Below are positions 9,405 through 18,493 of a DNA stretch of 64,000 bases, in pieces (position 1 is the stretch's first letter; each line of letters begins with the position of its first letter). The DNA is from Nitrospira_E sp052156535. GTDB lineage: Bacteria > Nitrospirota > Nitrospiria > Nitrospirales > UBA8639. A program made the translations under genes and the position numbers. The notes beneath the pieces were generated by a model. It did no database searches. It had not been told where the DNA came from and saw only the letters and a program-made list of their open reading frames with translations. Location: NCBI RefSeq assembly GCF_052156535.1, contig NZ_JBQKUP010000037.1, positions 124,001 to 188,000 of the forward strand. The letters are read 5' to 3'.

Positions 9405-11669
9405 CTATTCAGATGAATTGGATTGAGACGCTTGGTCTGTCTGCGTTTTCACATCTTTAGGAATTTTCGGAAAGGCAATGTCCTGCCCTGGAAAGATTTT
9501 CTTGGGATTCCGAATTTTTGGGTTGTACTCCAGGACACGTTGAACGTAGCTCGGATGAGACGATCCATAGACAACCTTGACCAATTTTTCTAGCGTATCG
9601 CCCTCTTGTACGGTAGCCACAGCATAGGGAGATTCGCGTTTGTGGTTTTTGATTTCATTCGGGTTGGTTTGGGTGGAAGAGCGAGCAAAGATTTTTTTCG
9701 AAGGAGGTAATTCCTTAGGTTTAGCCGACCCCAAAGGCTCTTCAGCCTCAGCCATCTTTTTTTTGCTCTCGACGCTTTGTAAGGGCGGAAATATAATCTT
9801 TTGCCCCGGATACATTCTTCGCACGCTTGCAATATGCCGATTGTGTTCAAGAACGAATTTAACGGTAGATGGACTCGCCGACCCATACACATCATGCAAT
9901 AACTTTGCCATTGTGTCACCCTTTTCCACGATCCTGGTGACGGGTGAATATGAGGAACCCACCTCTGGCTTACTTGGACTTTCCTGCAATGTCACACGTG
10001 TTTGAGAGACAGGGACCGAAGGAGAATTATCTTGGCTAGGTGGACTCATTCGTTCTTCAGCGGCTACTGTGGGTTGTCCTGCACGCTCGCTGAGGTTTTC
10101 AGGACTCATTTGAACCGGATTGGCCTCACTGACATTTTCGGATGGTGGATTTGCCTCATCCTGTACCACCGGAGTTCCCTCTACCATATTATTACCTTCA
10201 GCCGTCGCAATCCCTTCTTCCTGAATTAAGAGCTCGGGGAGCTCTTGTTGGGCCGACTGGATAAATGGTGTTTCTGTTTCATCCTGACCAAGACTCGCTC
10301 CATTTTCCGGACTGTCTGCTGCAGCCTTCATTAGAACCTGTTCCTGCGTGGAGAGATCGAAGTGTTCTTGTTGAAGGGGAAGGATTTCAGGCGATGCGGT
10401 CTCTGAGGTTGAGGGTACTTCTCGCTCATCTGAAACTGGAGGTGCCTCAATTTGGAAGTTATCCTGTGGAATCCCGGCAAGCAGGAGGTCTTCCTGGTTG
10501 TCAGAGTTGGTAGGTGTGTTGCCATGGGTTTGAGTCATGGTTGATTCGGAATTCGAGCTGACCCGGTTTCGTAATTTCTCAAAGACTTCAGATACTGATT
10601 GCGTTACGAACGTCTGTGCTCTTTCGGTCAAAGTCGGACCCGATTGAGTAGGGGATGGGGTATATTCTTCTACACTGAGGAGATCTTGATCAGATGCGAG
10701 GTCTTGTTTTGGATTTTCCTTATCTGTAACCGGTTGTCCAATCCTATTTGAAGGTATATCCGAAAATTTTGATTCAGTCAGGGGCAGGAGCGCGACCAGT
10801 CCAAGGACAAGGATGAGAGCCAAGCCAATCAGGGGGACTAATTTCCAGAGGGAGTGGGCGGGTCGGCCGGTCAGATCACCGATCACCTCTTTAGCAATTT
10901 TGGCTGTCACCAAGGCTGTGTTATATCCAAAGGCGGTGACCAGGGCATTATCACAGAGAATATTCAGGCGCCGGGGAATCCCCTTGGCTTCCTGCACAAT
11001 TAGGACTAAGGCCGAGTTTGTAAAAATCTTTTTCCCTTCTCCGCCGGCCTTGTCCAACCGATGCCGGATATATTCAAAACTTTCCGGCCTGGAGAGGGGC
11101 TGAATGATGGCTCGCACGGCGATACGTTGACGTAGCTGTCGGAGTTCATATTGATCGAGAAGGCCATCTAATTCAGGTTGACCCAACAGCACAATTTGAA
11201 TGAGTTTGTCTTTTGGGGTTTCTAAATTTGACAACATCCGCAGATGCTCTAAGGTATCCACCGGCATATTTTGCGCTTCGTCAATCAAGAGCACCACGGT
11301 CCGGCCTTCTCGATATTTTTCTATGAGGACGAAATGCAGTTGTTCCAATACTTCTGCATCGTCCCCCTCAATGGGTGTCTGTCCCAGCTCCCGCAGCAGG
11401 GTCTTGAGTAAATTGGTAAATGACAGGTTGGGATTGAGGAGATACACCGTTTCCTGATTGGCCTGATGATTTTGATTCAGAAACGATCGGAGAATCGTTG
11501 TTTTTCCAAGACCAACTTGGCCGGTGACGGCAATAAATCCTTTTTTTTCCTTTATTCCATAGATCAGGGAACCCAATGCCTGTTTGTGGCCGGGGCTGAG
11601 ATACAAAAAATCCGGATCCGGAGTGGTGTTAAATGGTTTGGTCCGTAACCCGAAAAAATTAAAATACAT
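9405..11669 (-). CDS. ExeA/GspA-type AAA ATPase fused to two LysM-like domains
   Basis: A 754-residue protein. The N-terminus is an ExeA-type AAA domain: YLSPGHKQALGSL, Walker A GQVGLGKT (50-57), Walker B VVLLIDEAQN (about 121-130), and arginine-rich RQRIAVRA. One membrane helix follows at about 277-300 (PLIGLALILVLGLVALL). Then comes a long acidic linker rich in S, P, E and Q (about 305-585). Two LysM-like modules end the protein, both with EKGDT/QEGDT starts and PGQ(K/D)I(I/A)FP ends (about 588-640 and 695-742). Such ATPases occur in XrtA-linked exopolysaccharide loci. The layout predicts a cytoplasmic motor tied to a peptidoglycan-binding periplasmic part. It heads the operon with the CpsD-like and Wzz-like genes. 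Confidence 0.85.
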   Translation of the reverse strand: MYFNFFGLRTKPFNTTPDPDFLYLSPGHKQALGSLIYGIKEKKGFIAVTGQVGLGKTTILRSFLNQNHQANQETVYLLNPNLSFTNLLKTLLRELGQTPIEGDDAEVLEQLHFVLIEKYREGRTVVLLIDEAQNMPVDTLEHLRMLSNLETPKDKLIQIVLLGQPELDGLLDQYELRQLRQRIAVRAIIQPLSRPESFEYIRHRLDKAGGEGKKIFTNSALVLIVQEAKGIPRRLNILCDNALVTAFGYNTALVTAKIAKEVIGDLTGRPAHSLWKLVPLIGLALILVLGLVALLPLTESKFSDIPSNRIGQPVTDKENPKQDLASDQDLLSVEEYTPSPTQSGPTLTERAQTFVTQSVSEVFEKLRNRVSSNSESTMTQTHGNTPTNSDNQEDLLLAGIPQDNFQIEAPPVSDEREVPSTSETASPEILPLQQEHFDLSTQEQVLMKAAADSPENGASLGQDETETPFIQSAQQELPELLIQEEGIATAEGNNMVEGTPVVQDEANPPSENVSEANPVQMSPENLSERAGQPTVAAEERMSPPSQDNSPSVPVSQTRVTLQESPSKPEVGSSYSPVTRIVEKGDTMAKLLHDVYGSASPSTVKFVLEHNRHIASVRRMYPGQKIIFPPLQSVESKKKMAEAEEPLGSAKPKELPPSKKIFARSSTQTNPNEIKNHKRESPYAVATVQEGDTLEKLVKVVYGSSHPSYVQRVLEYNPKIRNPKKIFPGQDIAFPKIPKDVKTQTDQASQSNSSE

Positions 11670-12633
11670 CGTGTATTCCTACTTATGGGTTTCTGAGCAT
11701 CGCTCGCTTAAAAGTGGAAACCAAAATTTATGCACCTTTCCTGTCTTTCGGTTACCTGCCCCCCTGGTTCATATTTATTCAACAAGGTCACACAGGTGAC
11801 AGGTACGATAATTCAGGAAAGGGAACAACAACTTTTTTTGTTGCTCTCGTTCTAAATGACCTTAAGGGGAACATCGTCGATTGTTGTACAGTCGTTTTGA
11901 TTCCCTCAGTCCACAATCAACCCGATGTCCACAAGGCTTTCCAAAATGAGTTAAGACACTGCACTTGGGGGAAAGAACGAAGATTCGAGCTTCGCATGCA
12001 CAGCACTTAAGGATGAAAGAATTTTGAGAGGTTTAGTCTATCAAGATACGCCATTTGGGTAAAAAGGTATGATAATGAGGATGAAAAAACATTAAGAATA
12101 TGTACTGTATAAATATTTACCGATTATAACGAAAAATATCAATATATAGCTAGTGATTTCCTAAAAGGAGACCACTCTAATTTTCATAACCAAGGCACCT
12201 TCTCTTCAGGGAAGAATCGTTCCCCCGAAGGACCTTAGGTTGGCAGGCCATGGGGGGTCGCTCCTGTGAAAATCCGGGCGACCAAGGCTGCATGGTTTAT
12301 CAGTCTCTCCATCGCTTGATTGGAGTGTTCATTTTTTCCCATTCATTTTCATAAAGGGTTATCTATATGGTAGCGTTCATTTCACCGATTCCAGGCCCTG
12401 GGTAAATGTATTATGGTCACTCTGCTCCCCTCGGGAGCTTTTAGGGTTGACGGTCAAGGGTTTTTGATAGGTTTCCTTCCATTGAAAAGCTGAAATAATG
12501 GGAAGCACATTTTTATAGCAGTCGGGTTTTGATCCTGGTTTAGGATAAGGATGTGGTGTGTCTACATGCCAAAATTCAGCAGTAAGAACCTTCAAGCCGT
12601 TTCTCGACTCACGTAAAAATCTCAGATCTGGTC
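11670..12633. other. Divergent intergenic region with promoters and a possible structured element
   Basis: About 960 bases between the divergently transcribed ExeA-LysM gene and the hybrid kinase at 12634. An AT-rich stretch at 12060-12160 is promoter-like. Nested inverted repeats lie at 12243-12291 (listed separately), with a smaller hairpin at 12209-12224. Short open frames (11714-12010 plus, 12377-12595 minus) have no recognisable features and are not called. Confidence 0.5.
12243..12291 (+). ncRNA. Candidate structured leader RNA (nested stems), class unknown
   Basis: Two nested helices can be drawn. The outer one pairs GCAGGCC (12243-12249) with GGCTGC (12286-12291), with one bulged base. 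The inner one pairs GGTCGCTCC (12256-12264) with GGGCGACC (12276-12283), also with one bulge. A smaller hairpin GGGAA/TTCCC lies just upstream at 12209-12224. The element is about 340 bases before the hybrid kinase start, so it could sit in a long 5' leader. It does not match a riboswitch class that I know, and a DNA-level role cannot be excluded. Confidence 0.25.
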
Positions 12634-15600
12634 ATGGGGTCCATAGGGATTCGACCGGATAAAATGTTTTCCCTGAAATTGAACCCGATGGAAAATCCGA
12701 ACGCCTCCAATGCCAAGTCTGAAGAAACTTTGCCGGGCAGGACCACCGATTCGGCCATGGCTCCCGTCGGACCTGAGGCAAAGGAATGTGAGAGCGTAGG
12801 ATTCGAGGAACGTATTCTCCTCGGAGTCTTAGCGCACGCTGGAGAAGCCCTGGTTGTTTGCGATACCTCGGGAAACATCATTCGCGCCAGTCCTGCAGTC
12901 AATCGTTACTATCACCTTCAATGCTTGAATCGCCCATTTGATGAAATTTTTCATCTATCCCTTCCAACCGGGAGGAAGCAGCCTTCCGCTGCATCTTCAG
13001 CAAATCTGAGCAGTAAGTACCTCTCACGAATTCTGGGGTGTGAATCATTGCGCAACGAAGCCGTCTGCCTGACAACAGAGGATGGAACGTTTGCCGATGT
13101 CCTGTTCAGTGCCCACCCGCTACAAGATGAACACCAGAGAGTGATCGGCGCCATTATGACGTTTGGCGACAGCGGGCCACTTCCCCATAGCGAGTATATT
13201 CTCAAACGCCATACCGACGTGCTGGAAAATATTATTGCCGGCAACCCCCTTTCCATTATATTAGAAAAGCTTTGCCTGGAAATTGAACAATATTTTCAGA
13301 CCGGTGTACGGGCTTCTATCCTTCTGCTGGAGGATGGATGTCGGCTGTGTCATGCTGCGTCCCCCTCTCTACCCGAGAGCTACAGTCAAGCAATAAATGG
13401 TGTGGAAATCGGTCCGGAGGTTGGGTCTTGTGGTGCAGCAGCCTATCTCAAAGAGCCTGTGTATGTGGCAAACATTTTCGAGCATCCGAATTGGGTGCAT
13501 TTTAAGGAATTAGCCGGGAGATATGGGATACAGGCTTGCTGGTCTACGCCGATTCTCGCGAGTGATGGGGATGTCCTAGGCACCTTTGCCTTATATGCTC
13601 CTGTTCCACGGGTACCCTCCACCGAAGAAAAAGAGTATGTGGAATTTCTTGCGCATTCGGCCTCTATTGCCATTGAAAAAGTGCAGGCTCAGGAACGGCT
13701 TCTGCAGCAAAAACATGCGCTGGAGGTGGTGAATCGAATCGGCAGTTCGTTGGCAGCCGAATTGAATTTAGAAAAATTGGTTCAATCCGTCACGGATGCG
13801 TGTCGTGAGTTGACGGGAGCGGAATTCGGGGCGTTTTTTTATAATATGGTGAATGAAAAGGGAGAGTCTTATGCCTTATATACCATCTCCGGTGTTCCGC
13901 GCGAAGCCTTTGATGGCTTTCCCATGCCGAGAAATACACCTATTTTCGCTCCGACATTTTCTGGGGATGAGGTGGTTCGAATCGCCGACGTGACGGCAGA
14001 CCCTCGATATGGACAAATGCCTCCTCATCACGGAATGCCCCCCGGGCATCTTCCCGTCAAGAGTTATCTGGCGGTCCCGGTCGTATCCCGCTCCGGAGAA
14101 GTCCTGGGGGGATTATTTTTCGGTCATTCACAACCCAACAGGTTTACCCACACTGGTGAAGCCATTGTCATAGGTATTGCCTCGCAGGCCGCCATTGCCA
14201 TTGATAATGCCCATTTATACCAATCCGCTCAGATAGAAATTGAACAGCGAAAACACGTTTCGGAAAATCTGAGACGTTTGGCCTCAATTGTGGAATCATC
14301 TCAGGATGCCATTTATAGTCTCAATAGGGCCGGGATAATCACCAGTTGGAACCATGGGGCGGAAAAGATGTATGGGTATGCTACCTCCGAAATGGTGGAT
14401 CAGTCTTTCTCCATTCTCCTTCCCCCGGAATCACGACAGGACGCTTTTTCAGACTTGGCCCTTCTTTTGAACGAAACCGGGGCGACGCTTCAGGAATCCT
14501 TCCGAATGAAAAATGAGGGTGTGGTGTTTCCTGTATCCCTGACGACTTCTCCAATTCTGGACGTGGATGGAAATCTGATTGGCCACTCCTTGATTGAACG
14601 GGATATTTCCGAGCAAAAACGAATTGGAGAAGCCCTTCGAACGAGTGAAAGCCGCCACCAGGCGATATGGGAAAATTCTCCAACGGCCAAATTTGTGAAA
14701 GATTTGGATGGGAAATATCAACTGATTAATAAACGGATTGAAACCATTTTCCAAATGCCTCGGGAAGCCATTTTAGGAAAGACGGATTATGAATTGATGA
14801 ACCCGGCTGATGCCCGACGCCTACGTGCGAATGACCAGGAGATTCTCGACTCTCGAACCCCGCAAGAATTTGAAGAGCAGATCGAACTCCCGGATGGGGT
14901 GCATACGTATCTGTCCATGAAATTTCCTTTATACGATGCCCAAGGAATTCCCAACGCGATATGTGGCATCGCAACCGATATTACCGCGAGAAAACAGGCA
15001 GAGCAGGCCCTGCAGGAATTGAATGATTCCTTGGAGCAACGGGTGTCTGATCGGACTCGTGATCTGTTGGTCTATCAGGATAATTTACGAGCCATGACCT
15101 CCGAGTTGGTGGTCACGGAACAACGGGAACGGCGACGCTTGTCCACCGAACTGCATGATTACCTGGCGCAATTGCTTGTGGTCTGCCGGATGAAACTGGC
15201 TCAGGCCGTCAATGAGTGGAGCATGCCTGCCTTAAAGACCAATCTGGAGGAAATCGATCAAATCCTTTCCGACTCCCTTTCCTATACACGCACGTTGATT
15301 GCCGAGCTGAGTCCCAGCATTCTGTATGAACTCGGGCTCGTTCCGGCCCTGACATGGTTGGGTCAGCAGATGGAGCGCCATGACTTGCGTGTGCAGGTAC
15401 AGCATGGAGACCAGGCCATAGAGCTTTCGGAGGATCAGGCTATTTTTGTGTTTCAGGCCGTTCGCGAATTGCTCTTTAATATCATTAAACACTCTGGAGT
15501 GAGCGAAGCCCTCGTGTCCCTCAAGAGGACCGCATCTCAGGAACTTCACGTAAAGGTGGAGGATGCGGGGAAAGGGTTTCACCCATCGCCGATATCAACA

Positions 15601-16191
15601 GATTATTCCAAACCTGGAAGATTCGGACTGTTTAGTATTCGAGAACGAACGGAAGCGCTGGGCGGGCATTTTTACATCGAATCCGCACCAGGGAAGGGAA
15701 CTCAGGCTACCCTCGTGGTTCCGCTTCAGCCGGTCTCCCCAACGGTTGCGTCGAACTCAGATTCCAAAGGAATTCCGAAATCTCTCGTTCCAATCGCGCA
15801 GGGTGGTTCAAGGAAAAAAGTTGTTCGAATTCTTCTGGTCGATGATCATGCCATGATTCGTGAAGGAATCCGAACCCTGTTGGAACACCATGAAGATTTT
15901 CTCATCGTGGGAGAAGCAAAAAATGGAGAAGAAGCGATAGCGGTAGCCCAACTGGTCCTTCCCGATGTGGTGATCATGGATGTCAACATGCTAAAAATCA
16001 ATGGCATCGAGGCGACAAAGTGGCTTACCCAGGAACATCCTTCAATCAGGGTCATCGGATTATCGGTTCATGAGGACAAACAGATCGAAAAAATGCTGCT
16101 CGAAGCCGGGGCCGCCATGTATGTGACCAAAGGGAGTGTTGCCAGCCAACTAGTTGAGGCCATCCGACAGGTCGTGAATCAAATTTCCTAA
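12634..16191 (+). CDS. Multi-sensor hybrid kinase: PAS-GAF-GAF-PAS-PAS-HisKA_3-HATPase-REC
   Basis: An 1185-residue soluble sensor kinase. A PAS-like region is near 60-180 and GAF domains near 195-345 and 355-535. PAS domains follow near 545-660 and 670-790. The NarL-type dimerisation domain holds the phosphorylated histidine in ELHDYLAQ. The ATPase domain has VEDAGKGF and GLFSIRERTEALGG. A C-terminal receiver starts with ILLVDDHAM (about 1065) and has its phospho-aspartate in VVIMDVNM. No membrane helix or output domain is present, so a separate regulator must act downstream. The kinase-receiver half closely resembles the kaiB-linked kinase at 20771-22882. The start is uncertain; ATGs at 12664 and 12688 are alternatives and none has a clear ribosome binding site. 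Confidence 0.88.
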   Translation: MGSIGIRPDKMFSLKLNPMENPNASNAKSEETLPGRTTDSAMAPVGPEAKECESVGFEERILLGVLAHAGEALVVCDTSGNIIRASPAVNRYYHLQCLNRPFDEIFHLSLPTGRKQPSAASSANLSSKYLSRILGCESLRNEAVCLTTEDGTFADVLFSAHPLQDEHQRVIGAIMTFGDSGPLPHSEYILKRHTDVLENIIAGNPLSIILEKLCLEIEQYFQTGVRASILLLEDGCRLCHAASPSLPESYSQAINGVEIGPEVGSCGAAAYLKEPVYVANIFEHPNWVHFKELAGRYGIQACWSTPILASDGDVLGTFALYAPVPRVPSTEEKEYVEFLAHSASIAIEKVQAQERLLQQKHALEVVNRIGSSLAAELNLEKLVQSVTDACRELTGAEFGAFFYNMVNEKGESYALYTISGVPREAFDGFPMPRNTPIFAPTFSGDEVVRIADVTADPRYGQMPPHHGMPPGHLPVKSYLAVPVVSRSGEVLGGLFFGHSQPNRFTHTGEAIVIGIASQAAIAIDNAHLYQSAQIEIEQRKHVSENLRRLASIVESSQDAIYSLNRAGIITSWNHGAEKMYGYATSEMVDQSFSILLPPESRQDAFSDLALLLNETGATLQESFRMKNEGVVFPVSLTTSPILDVDGNLIGHSLIERDISEQKRIGEALRTSESRHQAIWENSPTAKFVKDLDGKYQLINKRIETIFQMPREAILGKTDYELMNPADARRLRANDQEILDSRTPQEFEEQIELPDGVHTYLSMKFPLYDAQGIPNAICGIATDITARKQAEQALQELNDSLEQRVSDRTRDLLVYQDNLRAMTSELVVTEQRERRRLSTELHDYLAQLLVVCRMKLAQAVNEWSMPALKTNLEEIDQILSDSLSYTRTLIAELSPSILYELGLVPALTWLGQQMERHDLRVQVQHGDQAIELSEDQAIFVFQAVRELLFNIIKHSGVSEALVSLKRTASQELHVKVEDAGKGFHPSPISTDYSKPGRFGLFSIRERTEALGGHFYIESAPGKGTQATLVVPLQPVSPTVASNSDSKGIPKSLVPIAQGGSRKKVVRILLVDDHAMIREGIRTLLEHHEDFLIVGEAKNGEEAIAVAQLVLPDVVIMDVNMLKINGIEATKWLTQEHPSIRVIGLSVHEDKQIEKMLLEAGAAMYVTKGSVASQLVEAIRQVVNQIS

Positions 16192-16425
16192 GCCCTTTCC
16201 TATCGTGCCTTCCGAGAAATATTAGAGACGGGTTTCATGAAGGCAAAGCCTGTTAGAAAAATGCCGAATTGATCCTTGGATAATGTTCTCTCCTATTTTC
16301 GGGATCTCATAGATGAGCCACCGGCTGCGACCTGGTAAAAAGTTAGGCCCCATTTCATCATTTTCTGGACGACAACATTCAAGGCAATCACGGTACGCTT
16401 TTGAGCCAAATGGATTCGAAATTCT

Positions 16426-17295
16426 ATGCGCGTATTCTGTTTTCCCGACATCACAAGAATTGGACGATCGCTCCCTGGAGTCTTAGGATGGTCACTGTGT
16501 ATGGTCCTGATCGGACAGTCCTGGTGTTATGGGCAGGAAAATGGGGGCGAACCTACTTCCTCCCGTCCGTGGATCATGGGGCAGGCCAGCTTTTTTTCCG
16601 AGGCGATTGCGACGGATCGCCCGACATTCAGCCTGAGCCCGGCAACGATCACTCCAGGACGCATTCAAATCGAAACGGGATATACCTTTTCTCTTGAAAA
16701 GGCATCTCCCGATGTCAAAACGCATAACTTCCCTGAGACCCTTGTCCGTATTGGATTGACCGAGACTGTGGAATTCCGGGTGGAATGGCCAACCCTGACT
16801 TACATTGACAATGGCCGTGATGTAAATGGGTTTAATGATCTTGGCCTGGGATTTAAAGTGCAGGTCTGGCAGCAAAAAGGGTTCAGGCCACGGTTGAGTT
16901 TCGTCGGCCGACTGTCCATTCCCACGGGAGATAAGGATTTCTCCTCGGATCGGGTCGACCCGCTATTCCGGACGATTTTGACGTATGGGTTGGATGAACA
17001 AGTGGGGATATTCGGGACGGTGAATGTCGGCAGTCCTACTTCTCAGGGAACGCGGTTTGTGCAAGTCTCTTCGTCTCTCGGGCTCAGCGCCATCCTTCGT
17101 GATCGCTTAACCGGATTTGTGGAATATTTCGGATTGTATCCCAGGGATGTGGCGAGTGGGAGCGCAAATTTTCTTCAAACGGGTGTGCTCTATCAACTGA
17201 CATACAATCTTCAACTGGATGCACGCGTGGGAGGCGGACTGACTCATGGAAGTGATGATTTCCTGACGGGGGCAGGAATCTCGTGGAGATTTTAG
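16426..17295 (+). CDS. Outer-membrane beta-barrel, phenol MetA-degradation family transporter
   Basis: A 289-residue protein with an N-terminal signal region (about 14-35, GVLGWSLCMVLIGQSWCYG). Alternating-residue beta strands follow, typical of the MetA-pathway transporter family: ITPGRIQIETGYTFSLE, VRIGLTETVEFRVEWP, FRPRLSFVGRLSIPTGD and a final ITGAGISWRF-like strand ending in F. It starts about 235 bases after the hybrid kinase stop on the same strand. The family is placed in the outer membrane with poorly defined substrates, so a specific transport role is not assigned. The start could be slightly internal, because the residues before the hydrophobic stretch are charged and unusual for a signal peptide. 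Confidence 0.72.
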   Translation: MRVFCFPDITRIGRSLPGVLGWSLCMVLIGQSWCYGQENGGEPTSSRPWIMGQASFFSEAIATDRPTFSLSPATITPGRIQIETGYTFSLEKASPDVKTHNFPETLVRIGLTETVEFRVEWPTLTYIDNGRDVNGFNDLGLGFKVQVWQQKGFRPRLSFVGRLSIPTGDKDFSSDRVDPLFRTILTYGLDEQVGIFGTVNVGSPTSQGTRFVQVSSSLGLSAILRDRLTGFVEYFGLYPRDVASGSANFLQTGVLYQLTYNLQLDARVGGGLTHGSDDFLTGAGISWRF

Positions 17296-17371
17296 CCTTA
17301 TTGGAAAGGAAGGCGGAGCGCGTCGTTCGTTCACCTGACATGAGGGTTGAGCGGGGGGACGGAAGAGACCT

Positions 17372-18145
17372 CTATTCCCTTCGGAAGAGAAGATCTAAAA
17401 TTTTTGCGGTCTCAATGACGAGTTGATCCTGGTTGAGTTTGAAGGCCTCCACCAGCTCCAGGCGGGAATGGGCCTCTGAATAATCCGGTCGCAAGCCAAT
17501 GGCCTGGCGAAGAGCGTCGATGGCCTGGGTGGGTTGACCTTGTGCCATGTAGGTCAGACCTAAATCGGAAAAGGCTTCCGCATCGGCGGGATTCAGTCTT
17601 GTCGCTGTGCTGAATGCCTGCTGAGCCTCGTGAAATTTTTGTTGTGCCAACCGGGACCGTCCCAGCCAGTATTCGGTCTGACTATTCCCGCTCTCTAATT
17701 GTGCGGCTCTATCAAGGGCTACTTCGGCCTGTTTCCATTCGTGTTGATCAAGATAGACGGCTCCCAGACCTTGAAACGCCCCGGCGAGATCGGGATCAAG
17801 TTGAATCGTGGCCCGATATTCCTCAATGGCGCCGTTCGGGTCTCCCTGTTGGGTGAGTATTTCCGCCAATTTGAGATGAGTCGCGGGAGAATTGACCTGG
17901 AATGCGGGTTCCGCCCGGAGCAATTCACGCCTCCTCCGAAGACCGGCTTCGACACATTCGTTCGTGACCGGTGCGTGGGCGGTGCAGGTCTCTGAAGGTG
18001 GTGAGGATTCAGGAACAATTTGGAGGACTTCAGGCCGAAGAGAAGGAGGTGGGCTCATGATCCATCCCACCAGAAAAAGGAGGAGGATGGATTGGTAGCA
18101 GCTGGACGCCCGAAAGAGGCAACATGGATGCATGTTCAAAATCAT
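17372..18145 (-). CDS. TPR-repeat protein, exported or membrane-anchored
   Basis: A 257-residue protein. A hydrophobic segment (about 18-30, SILLLFLVGWIM) is followed by a low-complexity spacer and at least four tetratricopeptide repeats (about 95-235). Typical repeats are AIEEYRATIQLDPDLAGAF, AEVALDRAAQLESGN, AQQAFSTATRLNPADAEAF and AIDALRQAIGLRPDYSEAH. TPR proteins act as assembly scaffolds and no partner is evident here. It is convergent with the beta-barrel gene (16426-17295). An internal ATG at residue 5 (MHPCC) is an alternative start. Confidence 0.75.
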   Translation of the reverse strand: MILNMHPCCLFRASSCYQSILLLFLVGWIMSPPPSLRPEVLQIVPESSPPSETCTAHAPVTNECVEAGLRRRRELLRAEPAFQVNSPATHLKLAEILTQQGDPNGAIEEYRATIQLDPDLAGAFQGLGAVYLDQHEWKQAEVALDRAAQLESGNSQTEYWLGRSRLAQQKFHEAQQAFSTATRLNPADAEAFSDLGLTYMAQGQPTQAIDALRQAIGLRPDYSEAHSRLELVEAFKLNQDQLVIETAKILDLLFRRE

Positions 18146-18493
18146 GAGGAAATGAAAGGCAAAGGTATTGTGACACTGAGACGGAAGGTATCAAATGAGG
18201 AAAAATTGAGCTGATTGGTCGACAAATGAGCCCTCCTTCGGTCTATTCTGTCCATTCTTCTCTGTTCCTATTAATTGATAGGATAGTCTCCAAACTAAAA
18301 CGTGACGCATGTAGAGGATTGCCTCCCGCCAAAACACACCTGAGATGAGGCAGAGAATTGATGTGGCTGTTAGGACATCGTCCACCAACCGTTGTGGTCT
18401 GAATTTCTCAGACTGTCGTCAGGTTGTAGGCTTTTTTAGGGCATTGTGTTAAATTTCGACGTCAATCTTTCCCAGCTCAGGAAATTGTAAAAT
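18146..18493. other. Intergenic upstream of kaiC
   Basis: About 350 bases between the divergent TPR gene and kaiC. It should hold the promoters for both. A pyrimidine-rich tract (cttttttagg, around 18431-18440) lies upstream of kaiC, but no confident -35/-10 pair or operator was recognised. No gene is supported. Confidence 0.45.

Noticed and set aside
12243..12291. Cobalamin-like or GEMM-like riboswitch
   Set aside because: A short GTGAAAATCC string recalls cobalamin elements, but the conserved B12 box is absent and the GEMM core is missing, so only an unnamed structured element is listed.
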